NCBI RefSeq assembly: GCF_900101115.1
Contig: NZ_FNFU01000010.1
Span: 1-64,000, forward strand
DNA: 64,000 nt
From: Cryobacterium psychrotolerans
GTDB lineage: Bacteria > Actinomycetota > Actinomycetes > Actinomycetales > Microbacteriaceae
Reading direction: 5' to 3'
Each line of letters opens with the position of its first letter. The stretch's first letter is position 1. Position numbers and translations under genes: made by a program. Below the pieces are notes generated by a model that was not told the origin of the DNA, ran no database searches, and was given only the letters and a program-made list of their open reading frames with translations. Positions 42,667 through 50,727 of the stretch are shown piece by piece.

Positions 42667-43151
42667 ACCATCGACCTCTGGAGGTAGGAGGCCACGGCCG
42701 GCGGGACGTACGGGGAGATATCCCCGCCGAGCCCGGCCACCTGGCGGACCAGCGAGCTCGAGACGTGCGCGTGGGCGGGGTCGGGGAGCATGAAGATGGT
42801 CTCCACGGCGGCGAGGTTTCGGTTGACGATCGCCATCGGCGTTTCGTAGGCCACGTCGATCTGCGACCGGATGCCCTTGACCAGCACGCTGGCCCCGACC
42901 TCGACGCAGTAGTCGACGAGCAGGCCGACGCTCCAGGACGACACGATGACGTTGCCCTGCAGGCCGATGTCGCGGATCGACTGGTCGAGCAGTGAGACGC
43001 GCTGGGCGATCGGCAGCAGGGCCGATTTGGCCGGGTTGTGCACGACGAGCACGTGGAGCTCGTCGAAGAGCCCGGCGGCCCGCTCAATCACGTCGAGGTG
43101 ACCGAGCGTGACGGGGTCGAATGATCCAGGGACGACGGCGATCCTGCGCAT
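42663..43151 (-). CDS. coaD: Phosphopantetheine adenylyltransferase
   Basis: A 162-residue enzyme making dephospho-CoA from 4'-phosphopantetheine and ATP, the fourth step of CoA synthesis. It has the nucleotidyl-transferase motif [15 protein letters not shown] and the C-terminal [15 protein letters not shown]. The ATG at 43151 is preferred to an upstream in-frame GTG (43160) because a TAGGGT -10 ends seven bases before it, as in the other leaderless genes here. Confidence 0.96.
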   Translation of the reverse strand: MRRIAVVPGSFDPVTLGHLDVIERAAGLFDELHVLVVHNPAKSALLPIAQRVSLLDQSIRDIGLQGNVIVSSWSVGLLVDYCVEVGASVLVKGIRSQIDVAYETPMAIVNRNLAAVETIFMLPDPAHAHVSSSLVRQVAGLGGDISPYVPPAVASYLQRSMV

Positions 43152-43158
43152 ACAAATC

Positions 43159-43164
43159 ACCCTA
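43159..43164 (-). promoter_or_regulatory. -10 box TAGGGT of leaderless coaD
   Basis: TAGGGT on the minus strand ends seven bases before the coaD ATG. The AGGGTG within it could also serve as a ribosome site if transcription began further upstream. Confidence 0.48.
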
Positions 43165-43216
43165 GCGCCACGGCGTGCCCGGCGCAGCCGATACCGGCAA
43201 GCTCAAAGCCGACCTC

Positions 43217-45469
43217 TCAGCCCTTGCTCAGAGAGGCCCGCTCGGAGTCGTCGAGCCTGCGCCGGACCGCCTCCTGCAGGGCCGGGACGCTCCGCAGTGC
43301 CGGGTCGCCGCCGATGAGGCGCTGCGCGCGGGCGCGGGCCTCGGCGATGATGTCGCCGTCGGTGGCGACGCGCAGCAGACGCAGCGACGACCGACCGCCG
43401 GACTGGATGCTGCCGAGCACGTCACCCTCCTGGCGAAGCTCCAGGTCGACCTGGGCCAGTTCGAACCCGTCGAGGGTGGCCGCGACGGCCTCGACGCGCT
43501 CGCGCGCCAGCGACCCGGCCTCCGCCGACGTGACCAGCAGGCAGAGCCCGGGAACCTCGCCCCGGCCCACGCGCCCGCGCAGCTGGTGCAGTTGCGATAC
43601 GCCGAACCGGTCGGCATCCATCACCACCATGGCCGACGCGTTCGCGACGTCGACGCCGACCTCGATCACGGTCGTCGCGACGAGCACGTCGATCTCCCCG
43701 GCGGCGAACGCGCGCATGGTCTGGTCTTTCAGTTCGCTCGTCATGCGGCCGTGCAGCGGGGCAATCCGGGCCGACGCGAGGGCGGGTTTGCGCTTCAGCT
43801 CCTCGAGCAGGACCTCCACCGACGTCGGCGCGCCGGCATCCGCGGCCGCGGCACCGGGACCGATCGTCGCGCCCTCGATCGTTTCGCCCTGCTCGGGCTC
43901 CTTCGGCGCGATCGCGGGGCAGACGACGAACGCCTGGCGGCCGAGCGCGAGTTCCTCGGCGAGCCGGTCCCACACCCGCAGCGCCCAGTTCGGTTTGTCG
44001 GCCAGCGGCACGACAAAGCTCTCGATGCCGGCACGGCCGGCCGGGAGCATGGCGATCGTGCTGACATCCAGGTCGCCGAAGACGGTCATCGCGATCGTGC
44101 GCGGAATCGGGGTGGCGGTGAGCACGAGCACATGCGGCGGGATGGCGCCCTTGAGGCGCAGCGCCTCGCGCTGGTCCACCCCGAACCGGTGCTGCTCGTC
44201 GACGACGACGAGGCCGAGGTCGAAGAAGGAGACGGATTCGCCCAGCAGCGCGTGCGTGCCGATCACGATCCGGGCCTGGCCGGAGACCATCCGCAGCAGG
44301 GCGCGGCGGCGGTCGGCGACCGGCAGCTGCCCGGTCAGCAGCACGGGCATGAGCTCCGCGGCGAGGTCGGGCCCGAGGGTGGCCACGATCGAGCGGAGGT
44401 GCTGCCCGGCGAGCACCTCGGTCGGGGCGAGGAGCGCGGCCTGGCCGCCGCTGTCGGCGACGGCGAGCATGGCCCGGAGGGCGACGACGGTCTTGCCGGA
44501 GCCGACCTCGCCCTGCACGAGCCGGTTCATCGGGGAGCCCTGCGCGATGTCGCGGGCGATCTCGGAGCCGACGGTGTTCTGGTCGGCGGTGAGCCGGAAC
44601 GGCAGCGCGGCGTCGAAGCGTTCGAGGAAGCCGCCGGGAACGGGGACCCGGGGCGTAGTGTGCCGCTCGCGCAGCACGGTGTGCTGCTGCACCAGGGCAC
44701 ACTGCAGCACGAACGCCTCGGTGAAGCGCAGGGTGTCCCTGGCCGCGTCCCAGTCCGTGTCCGACTCCGGGCGGTGGATCTTCTCGAGCGCGGAGCCGTG
44801 CGCCAGGAGCCCGCGCTCCGTGCGCAGGTCGTCGGGAATCGGGTCGGGCACCGCGCCCAGGCTGTCCAGGAGGATCTCGATCGACTTCTGCACCTGCCAG
44901 CTCGCGACCGTGCCGGTGGCGGGGTAGATCGGGATCGGTGCTTCCGCCCAGCGCCTGGCGGCGGTCGCATCCAGGGGCGCGGCATCCGATTCGGCGTCGA
45001 AGAGCTGGTAGTCGGGGTGCGCCAGCTGCAGGTTGCCCCGGTAGTCGGAGACCTTGCCGGCGAAGATGCCGCGCACGCCGGGCGACAGTTCCCGGGAGCG
45101 CCAGGCCTGGTTGAAGAAGGTGAGGGTGAGGATGCCCTTGCCGTCGGAGATCTTGACCTCGAGGATCGATCCGCGGCGCGCCTTCATGCTGCGTTCACGC
45201 ACCTCGAGGACCTCGGCGACGATCGTGACGTTCTCGTCGACGGGAAGCTGGCTGAGCGCGGTGAGTTCGCCGCGGCGGGCGTAGCGACGCGGGTAGTGGC
45301 TGAGCAGGTCGCCGACGGTGGCGACGCCGAACGCCTTCGCCAGCGCGGTGGCGGTGCGCCCGCCGAGCACGTTCTGCAGTTTGCTGTCCAGGGTGACGGC
45401 ATCGGTGCGCGCATCGGCATCGCGCGCATCGGCACCGTCGATGCCTGCGTCTGCGCCCGATCCGGTCAT
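43217..45469 (-). CDS. recG: ATP-dependent DNA helicase RecG
   Basis: A 750-residue helicase that remodels stalled replication forks and Holliday junctions. The N-terminal wedge domain (GRTATALAKAFGVATVGDLL, HYPRRYARRGEL) precedes helicase motifs: GEVGSGKTVVALRAML (I), DEQHRFGVDQREAL (II), LTATPIPRTIAMTVFGD (III) and QLRGRVGRGEVPGLC (VI). A ~25-residue Asp/Ala-rich extension begins the protein. The ATG at 45469 has a TACGAT -10 six bases upstream; the longer open frame upstream is antisense-like. Confidence 0.96.
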   Translation of the reverse strand: MTGSGADAGIDGADARDADARTDAVTLDSKLQNVLGGRTATALAKAFGVATVGDLLSHYPRRYARRGELTALSQLPVDENVTIVAEVLEVRERSMKARRGSILEVKISDGKGILTLTFFNQAWRSRELSPGVRGIFAGKVSDYRGNLQLAHPDYQLFDAESDAAPLDATAARRWAEAPIPIYPATGTVASWQVQKSIEILLDSLGAVPDPIPDDLRTERGLLAHGSALEKIHRPESDTDWDAARDTLRFTEAFVLQCALVQQHTVLRERHTTPRVPVPGGFLERFDAALPFRLTADQNTVGSEIARDIAQGSPMNRLVQGEVGSGKTVVALRAMLAVADSGGQAALLAPTEVLAGQHLRSIVATLGPDLAAELMPVLLTGQLPVADRRRALLRMVSGQARIVIGTHALLGESVSFFDLGLVVVDEQHRFGVDQREALRLKGAIPPHVLVLTATPIPRTIAMTVFGDLDVSTIAMLPAGRAGIESFVVPLADKPNWALRVWDRLAEELALGRQAFVVCPAIAPKEPEQGETIEGATIGPGAAAADAGAPTSVEVLLEELKRKPALASARIAPLHGRMTSELKDQTMRAFAAGEIDVLVATTVIEVGVDVANASAMVVMDADRFGVSQLHQLRGRVGRGEVPGLCLLVTSAEAGSLARERVEAVAATLDGFELAQVDLELRQEGDVLGSIQSGGRSSLRLLRVATDGDIIAEARARAQRLIGGDPALRSVPALQEAVRRRLDDSERASLSKG

Positions 45470-45475
45470 ACTTCG

Positions 45476-45481
45476 ATCGTA
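45476..45481 (-). promoter_or_regulatory. -10 box TACGAT of leaderless recG
   Basis: TACGAT (TAnnnT) on the minus strand ends six bases before the recG ATG, with no ribosome site between. Confidence 0.5.
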
Positions 45482-45494
45482 GGCGGGGGGCCCG

Positions 45495-46244
45495 TCATCT
45501 CTGGTGATCGTCAACCTCGGCCAGCTGGGCGAGTTCGGCCTGGACGAACTTTTCGTCCGGACGCTCGGCGGCGAGCTCCTGCTGGATGGCGAGCGCCTCG
45601 TCGCGTCGGCCGAGGGTGCGGAGGCACCGGGCCACGCCCCACCGCCCGATGAAACGCTGCTCCGGTGTGCCGACATCGGTCGCGACGGTGAGCGCCAGTT
45701 CGAACTCCCCGAGGGCCTCCTCCGGCCGGCCGGAGTCGTGCAGGTACCAGGCGAGGTTGTTGTGCAGGGCGACGCCCCAGCGGCGGGTGCGGTCATCCGT
45801 CGCCTTGTCCAGCACGAGCAGCCCCTCGATCGTCCACTCTTCCTCGTGCCCGGAGTCGGACACGGCAAGCATGTGCAGGGCGTCGAGGGCGATGAACTGC
45901 GCGCCGGCGGATGCAGCCTCCCGCGCGGCGAGGGTGAACAGCGGCACGGCCTGCTCCTGCTCCCCGGCCGACCGGTACAGCCGGCCGCGCTCCAGTGCGG
46001 CGCGGGCCCGCACGCGGCCGGAGGGCGACTGTATGTCTATGTCGTCGAGCACGGCGTGGCCCTCGTCGAAGCTCCCCTGCAGCCCCAGGGCGCGCGCCAG
46101 CTGGGTCTGCAGCTCCGCCCTCGCGTCGTCGTCGTGCGCGGCGTCCGCTTCGGCGCGGCGGAAGCGCTCGGCCGACGCTGCGGGGTCGTGGAAGTCCCAG
46201 AGCGCATCGAGCAGGGTCTGGCTGATCGGCGAGGAGACGGTCAT
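45495..46244 (-). CDS. Tetratricopeptide-repeat protein
   Basis: A 249-residue cytosolic protein made almost wholly of paired helices with TPR character (LQTQLARALGLQGSFDEGHA, AALERGRLYRSAGEQEQAVP, HNNLAWYLHDSGRPEEALGE, RRDEALAIQQELAAERPDE). It has no signal peptide or catalytic motif, so a protein-binding scaffold role is likely; no partner can be named. It ends 25 bases before the recG ATG and diverges from rsmD. Confidence 0.85.
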   Translation of the reverse strand: MTVSSPISQTLLDALWDFHDPAASAERFRRAEADAAHDDDARAELQTQLARALGLQGSFDEGHAVLDDIDIQSPSGRVRARAALERGRLYRSAGEQEQAVPLFTLAAREAASAGAQFIALDALHMLAVSDSGHEEEWTIEGLLVLDKATDDRTRRWGVALHNNLAWYLHDSGRPEEALGEFELALTVATDVGTPEQRFIGRWGVARCLRTLGRRDEALAIQQELAAERPDEKFVQAELAQLAEVDDHQR

Positions 46245-46307
46245 CCATCCATCCTGACATCACCTCGACCCCCTCACCAGCACCCCGAACGATAGGCTCG
46301 AGAGGAG

Positions 46308-46880
46308 ATGACGCGAATTGTCGCCGGGTTTGCCGGCTCTCTGACCCTGGCCGTTCCGAAGGCCGGCACCCGGCCCACCAGCGACCGGGTGCGCGAGGCG
46401 ATCTTCTCGGCGCTCGACGCCCGCGACGCGGTGCGCGGTGCCCGCGTTCTGGACCTGTATGCCGGATCCGGGGCCCTCGGACTCGAGGCTGCCAGTCGCG
46501 GCGGGCGAATCGTGACGCTGGTCGAGAATAGCTTCAGCGCGGCTCAACTGTGCAAGAAGAACACCGAGGCGGTGCTGCGGGCAGCGCCCAAACGCGATGC
46601 CCCACGGATTCGCGTGGTCGGGCAGGCGGTTCAGTCGTTCCTGGCCGGTACCCCCGACGGTTTCGACCTCGTCTTCCTCGACCCGCCGTACGACCTCACG
46701 GACGCCGAGCTCGCCGGCAACCTCGCCGCTCTGGCCCCGCTGCTCGATCCGGATGCGCTGGTCATCGTGGAGCGGAGCTCCCGGTCGCCCGAACCCGACT
46801 GGGGCCCCGGCCTGAGGCTCGAGCGCCGCAAGGACTACGGCGACACCACCGTCTGGACGGCCTCCCCCGTCGCCCCCTGA
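46308..46880 (+). CDS. rsmD: 16S rRNA (guanine-966-N2)-methyltransferase
   Basis: A 190-residue S-adenosylmethionine-dependent rRNA methyltransferase. The SAM-binding motif is VLDLYAGSGALGLEAASRGG and the catalytic motif is VFLDPPYDLTDAEL. The N-terminal MTRIVAGFAGSLTLAVP and TRPTSDRVREAIFSAL are family features. A TAGGCT -10 lies nine bases before the ATG, with AGGAG in between. Palindrome copy D begins seven bases after its stop. Confidence 0.95.
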   Translation: MTRIVAGFAGSLTLAVPKAGTRPTSDRVREAIFSALDARDAVRGARVLDLYAGSGALGLEAASRGGRIVTLVENSFSAAQLCKKNTEAVLRAAPKRDAPRIRVVGQAVQSFLAGTPDGFDLVFLDPPYDLTDAELAGNLAALAPLLDPDALVIVERSSRSPEPDWGPGLRLERRKDYGDTTVWTASPVAP

Positions 46881-46887
46881 CCTCCCC

Positions 46888-46950
46888 CCGCGAAACCGCA
46901 GTTGTGCGCGTTATGCGTGCCGTTTAGCGCGCACAACTGCGGTTTCGCGG
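46888..46950. repeat. Family 1 intergenic palindrome, copy D
   Basis: Arms 46888-46910 and 46928-46950 are perfectly complementary over 23 bases. The loop TTATGCGTGCCGTTTAG is the reverse complement of the copy E loop with two changes, so this copy is inverted relative to E. It lies between the convergent rsmD and thiL. Confidence 0.95.
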
Positions 46951-46975
46951 GAGGGTGAAGGGGCAGGGGAAGGAG

Positions 46976-48019
46976 CTAGCCGGCGGCGCCGTCCCAGCCT
47001 CGGTAGGGGTCCCAGCCGTTCTGGGTGTGCGGAACACCGTCGACGAGGATGGCGCCGGCAACACTCCCTGCGCCGGCCCCTGCGCCTGTGGCGGGCGCAG
47101 CGGTGACGACGCCGAGGGCGCGGAAGCCGTCGGGGAGCATCACGTCCGGCGGGAAGGTGGCGAGCAGGCCGTGGTCTTCGCCGCCGCCCAGAGCGAGTTC
47201 GATCCGGTCGCCCAGGGCCGCGGAATCGAAGTCGATGGCCACGCCGCTGGCTCTGGCCAGGCGTCCGCCGTCGAGGGCGAGGCCGTCGGACACGTCGAGC
47301 ATGGCCGTCGCCCCGGCGCGGGCCGCGGCCGGACCGGCCTCGAGCGGCGGCACGGGCGTGAACTGGGCGGCGAGCACGTCGGGGTGCGTTTCCCGGAGTG
47401 CGGCGGCGAGCTCCGCGTTCGGGTTGCCCTGCGCGTCGACGGCACGCTGGAAGAGCAGTTCGAGGCCCGCGCCCGCCTGTCCGAGGCCGCCCGCGAGCGC
47501 GACCACGTCGCCGGGGCGCGCGCCGGACCGCAGCACGGGCGCGCGACCCTCCAGATCGCCGAACGCCGTCACAGCGATCGTCAGCACGTCGGAGGCCGAC
47601 AGGTCGCCGCCGACCACGCCGCAGCCGGGCGCCAGCGCCTCGCAGCAGTCCCGCAGGCCGTCCGCGATGCCCTCGAGCACCGTGATCGGGGTGTGCGGCG
47701 GCGCGGCGATGGCGACGACGAGGGCGGTGGGCCTGGCGCCCATGGCGGCGACATCCGACAGGTTCGTCGCCGCGGCCTTCCAGCCCAGATCGTGCGGCGT
47801 CGACCAGGCCAGTCGGAAGTCGGGCCCGTGGATCATCATGTCCGTCGTCACCACGTAGCGCCCGTCGGGGGCTGCAATCACGGCGGCGTCGTCGCCCGGG
47901 CCGAGCAGGGCGGCGGCGGCGGCCGGTAGCCGGGGGAAGATGCGGGCGAGCACCTCTCCCTCGCTCAGCCCGGCGAGCGTCTCGGTCGTGGTCGCCTTCG
48001 AGCCCGCAGCATTCGTCAT
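46976..48019 (-). CDS. thiL: Thiamine-monophosphate kinase
   Basis: A 347-residue enzyme making thiamine diphosphate from thiamine monophosphate, last step of thiamine synthesis. Family motifs: LLGPGDDAAVIAAPDGR, TTDMMIHGPDFRLAWS, NLSDVAAMGARPTALVVA, GDLSASDVLTIAVTAFGD and AMLDVSDGLALDGGRLAR. The ATG at 48019 is preferred to the TTG at 48025, since a TACCGT -10 ends exactly six bases before it. It is divergent from the DUF3515 gene with only 23 bases between the two starts. Confidence 0.94.
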   Translation of the reverse strand: MTNAAGSKATTTETLAGLSEGEVLARIFPRLPAAAAALLGPGDDAAVIAAPDGRYVVTTDMMIHGPDFRLAWSTPHDLGWKAAATNLSDVAAMGARPTALVVAIAAPPHTPITVLEGIADGLRDCCEALAPGCGVVGGDLSASDVLTIAVTAFGDLEGRAPVLRSGARPGDVVALAGGLGQAGAGLELLFQRAVDAQGNPNAELAAALRETHPDVLAAQFTPVPPLEAGPAAARAGATAMLDVSDGLALDGGRLARASGVAIDFDSAALGDRIELALGGGEDHGLLATFPPDVMLPDGFRALGVVTAAPATGAGAGAGSVAGAILVDGVPHTQNGWDPYRGWDGAAG

Positions 48020-48025
48020 GCTCAA

Positions 48026-48035
48026 ACGGTAGCCT
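48026..48035. promoter_or_regulatory. Overlapping divergent -10 boxes for thiL and the DUF3515 gene
   Basis: TACCGT (minus, 48026-48031) lies six bases before the thiL ATG, and TAGCCT (plus, 48030-48035) lies seven bases before the DUF3515 ATG. The two boxes share two base pairs, so both cannot be opened independently. Confidence 0.5.
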
Positions 48036-48042
48036 GAATGCG

Positions 48043-48537
48043 ATGACTTCCAGATTCCCGGCGCTGCGCATCGCGGCCGTCGGCGCCCTCCTTGCGGCCA
48101 CCGTTGCGCTCACCGGCTGCGTCGCGATCGTTCCGCTCGAACCCGCCGCGGATGCCGTGAACCCGAGCTGCGCGGACCTGATCGTGCGCCTGCCGTCGAC
48201 GGTGGCCGACCAGCCGGATCGCGAGACGAACGCGCAGGCCACCGGGGCGTGGGGCGACCCGGCCGCCATCCTGTTGCACTGCGGCGTGGAGGTGCCCGGC
48301 CCGACGACCCTGCCCTGCGTCAACATCAACGGCATCGACTGGATCGAGGACGACTCGGAGGCACCGCTCTACCGCTACACGACCTTCGGTCGCGACCCGG
48401 CGACCGAGCTCGTCGTCGACTCGGAAAAGGTGAGCGGCTCGACGGTCCTGGTGGACCTGTCCCGCGCCGTATCCACCATCCCCGCGACCGGCGCGTGCGT
48501 CGGCGCCGAAGACGTGAACCTCCCGCCCGCGCCCTGA
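48043..48537 (+). CDS. DUF3515 lipoprotein
   Basis: A 164-residue exported protein: a signal peptide (LRIAAVGALLAATVALTGC) with lipobox LTGC, then a DUF3515 domain with four further cysteines (NPSCADLIVRLP, LLHCGVEVPGP, LPCVNING, GACVGAED) that may form disulfides. The family is confined to actinobacteria and regularly sits between ddl and thiL or rsmD, as here; no function is known. It appears leaderless. Palindrome copy E starts five bases after the stop. Confidence 0.88.
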   Translation: MTSRFPALRIAAVGALLAATVALTGCVAIVPLEPAADAVNPSCADLIVRLPSTVADQPDRETNAQATGAWGDPAAILLHCGVEVPGPTTLPCVNINGIDWIEDDSEAPLYRYTTFGRDPATELVVDSEKVSGSTVLVDLSRAVSTIPATGACVGAEDVNLPPAP

Positions 48538-48541
48538 CCCC

Positions 48542-48604
48542 CCGCGAAACTGCAGTTGTGCGCGCTAAACGGCGCTCATAACGTGCACAATTGCGGTTTC
48601 GCGG
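48542..48604. repeat. Family 1 intergenic palindrome, copy E
   Basis: Arms 48542-48564 and 48582-48604 pair with three mismatches around the loop CTAAACGGCGCTCATAA. It fills the space between the convergent DUF3515 gene and ddl. Confidence 0.93.
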
Positions 48605-48608
48605 GGGG

Positions 48609-49697
48609 TCAGCGGCGGGAGAGAGCGACCTCGATGAGCTCGTCGATGAGCTGAGGGTAGGTGTAACCGCTGGCCAGCCAGCAGCTCGGGAACATCGAGA
48701 TCGGGGTGAAGCCCGGCATCGTGTTGATCTCGTTGATCACCCAGCCCGCCGCGGTGAGGAAGAAGTCCACCCGGGCGAGGCCGGCCGCGTCGATGGCGTC
48801 GAAGGCCCTGATCGCAAGCCCGCGCATGACGGCCAGCTCGTCCTCGGTGAGCGCCGCCGGGCAGACGAGGTCGATCCCGGGCGCGCCCCGGTACTTGGCG
48901 TCGAAGTCGTAGAAGTCGCGTCCGCTGACGATTACCTCGCCGGCGACGGATGCCCGAGTCGGCTCCCCCGGACGGCCCTGCAGCACCGCGATCTCGAGTT
49001 CGCGGCCCACCAGGCCGGCCTCGATCAGCACCTTGCTGTCCTCGGCCAGGGCCACCGCCATCGCGTCGGCGAGCTGCTCCGACGTCGTGACCTTGCTCAC
49101 GCCGACGCTGGAGCCGGCCCGGGCCGGCTTGACGAAGGCGGGGAAGCCGACCCCGGCGAGGGCGGCGTACGCCATGCCGGGGGCCTCGGCCCAGTCCTCC
49201 GCCGTGATCGTGCGCCACGGGGCGACGGGGAGCGCCGCATGCTGCAGCACCGTCTTGGTGAAGTGCTTGTCCATGCCGAGCGCGGAGGCGAGCACGCCGG
49301 AGCCGACGTAGGGCAGGCCGACCAGTTCGAGCATCCCCTGCACCGTGCCGTCCTCGCCGAACGGGCCGTGCAGGATCGGGAAGACCAGGTCGACCGTGCC
49401 GAGGGACCGGGTGCCGCTCGCGTCGGTGACGGTCAGTTCGCGGCTCTTGGTGCTGTCCGGCCAGCGCACCCGGGTGCCGTTGTCGACGACCGTGGGCAGC
49501 GCATCGGCATTCAGGCGGAACCGGTCCGGGTCGTTGACTTCGAGCACGAAGGCACCGTCGGGGGTGATCCCGATCGGGATGACCGTGTAGCGGTCCGGGT
49601 CAATTGCCGCCAGGACCCCGCCCGCTGTGGCGCAACTGATCGAATGTTCGCTTGACCGCCCCCCAAAGAGCAGCGCCACCGTGAGCTTGTCCGTCAT
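48609..49697 (-). CDS. ddl: D-alanine-D-alanine ligase
   Basis: A 362-residue ATP-grasp enzyme making the D-Ala-D-Ala dipeptide for peptidoglycan. It has the N-terminal LFGGRSSEHSISCATAGGVL, the hinge PILHGPFGEDGTVQGMLEL, the ATP loop GSSVGVSKV and the C-terminal INEINTMPGFTPISMFP. The N-terminus is standard, so its first 98 bases truly overlap the end of gpsA in another frame. Confidence 0.97.
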   Translation of the reverse strand: MTDKLTVALLFGGRSSEHSISCATAGGVLAAIDPDRYTVIPIGITPDGAFVLEVNDPDRFRLNADALPTVVDNGTRVRWPDSTKSRELTVTDASGTRSLGTVDLVFPILHGPFGEDGTVQGMLELVGLPYVGSGVLASALGMDKHFTKTVLQHAALPVAPWRTITAEDWAEAPGMAYAALAGVGFPAFVKPARAGSSVGVSKVTTSEQLADAMAVALAEDSKVLIEAGLVGRELEIAVLQGRPGEPTRASVAGEVIVSGRDFYDFDAKYRGAPGIDLVCPAALTEDELAVMRGLAIRAFDAIDAAGLARVDFFLTAAGWVINEINTMPGFTPISMFPSCWLASGYTYPQLIDELIEVALSRR

Positions 49698-50727
49698 CCG
49701 TCGTCCTTTCGCCCTGCGGTTCGTCTGAGTCTGTGGTCAGGTGGGGCGCAAGATCCCGAGGCTTCAGCGTACCGGCCAGCACCTGGCGCACCTGCTCCAC
49801 GATGGGCATCTCGACGCCCCTGGCCCTGGCCAGTTCGAGGATCGGCCCCACCGAGGCAAGACCTTCCGTGGTCTGCTGCATCTGCTTGACGACGTCGTTG
49901 TAGCTGTAGCCCTGGCCCAGGAGCCGCCCGGCGGTGTTGTTGCGGGAGAGGGGCGACTGGCAGGTGGCGATGAGGTCGCCGAGGCCCGCCAGGCCGGCCA
50001 GGGTTTCCGGATGCGCGCCGTAGGCGACCGAGAAATCGGTCATCTCGACGAGACCGCGGGTGATGATCGCGGCCTTCGTGTTCTCGCCGTAGCCGACCCC
50101 GTCGACGATGCCGATGGCCAGGGCGATCAGGTTCTTCAGCACGCCGCCGAACTCGGTGCCGATGACATCCGTGTTCACGTAGGAGCGGAAGTAGCGGGTG
50201 GTGGCGAGCACGGCCACGGCCTGGGCCGTTTCGAGGCTGGCCGAGGAGACCACCGCGGCGGTCGGCTGCTCCTTGGCGATCTCGAGGGCCAGGTTCGGGC
50301 CGGAAATCGCGGCGATGCGGGCGGGGTCGATCTGCAGGACCTGCTCGATCACGGTGCTCATCCGCATCCCGGAGGATCGTTCGACGCCCTTCATCAGCGA
50401 GACGACGATGGCGTCTTCGGAGATGTAGGGCTGGGCCTGGATCAGGTTTTCGCGCAGCGACTGGCTCGGCACGGAGACGAAGACCTGCTCGGCGCCGAGG
50501 AGGGCCAGGTCGAGCCTTGATGTGGCGCGGAGGCCGACGGGCAGGTTGATTCCCGGCAGGTAGTCGCTGTTGCGGCGCCCCTCCGAGATCTCCCGGGCCA
50601 GCTCGGGCCGCCGGGCCCACAGCATGACGTCGGCGCCGCCGTCGGCGAGGATCTTCGCGAACGTGGTGCCCCAACTTCCGGCACCGAGAACGGCAACACG
50701 TTTGCCTGGCTGAACCTTAGGCTTCAA
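49600..50727 (-). CDS. gpsA: Glycerol-3-phosphate dehydrogenase [NAD(P)+]
   Basis: A 375-residue enzyme making sn-glycerol-3-phosphate from dihydroxyacetone phosphate for phospholipids. It has the nucleotide motif VLGAGSWGTTFAKILADGG, VSLMKGVERSSGMRMS, the catalytic lysine in GGVLKNLIALAIGI, and SRNNTAGRLLGQG. Most GpsA proteins end near residue 335-340; this one has an extra ~35-residue hydrophilic tail, most of it encoded in the 98-base overlap with ddl. The start is TTG at 50727, overlapping the plsC-like gene by 11 bases. Confidence 0.95.
   Translation of the reverse strand: MKPKVQPGKRVAVLGAGSWGTTFAKILADGGADVMLWARRPELAREISEGRRNSDYLPGINLPVGLRATSRLDLALLGAEQVFVSVPSQSLRENLIQAQPYISEDAIVVSLMKGVERSSGMRMSTVIEQVLQIDPARIAAISGPNLALEIAKEQPTAAVVSSASLETAQAVAVLATTRYFRSYVNTDVIGTEFGGVLKNLIALAIGIVDGVGYGENTKAAIITRGLVEMTDFSVAYGAHPETLAGLAGLGDLIATCQSPLSRNNTAGRLLGQGYSYNDVVKQMQQTTEGLASVGPILELARARGVEMPIVEQVRQVLAGTLKPRDLAPHLTTDSDEPQGERTTDDGQAHGGAALWGAVKRTFDQLRHSGRGPGGN

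Noticed and set aside
46888-46950. Palindrome copies D and E as ordinary bidirectional rho-independent terminators
   Set aside because: They lie between convergent genes and may end transcripts, but have no T tracts, and the same element also occurs upstream of genes (copies A and C).
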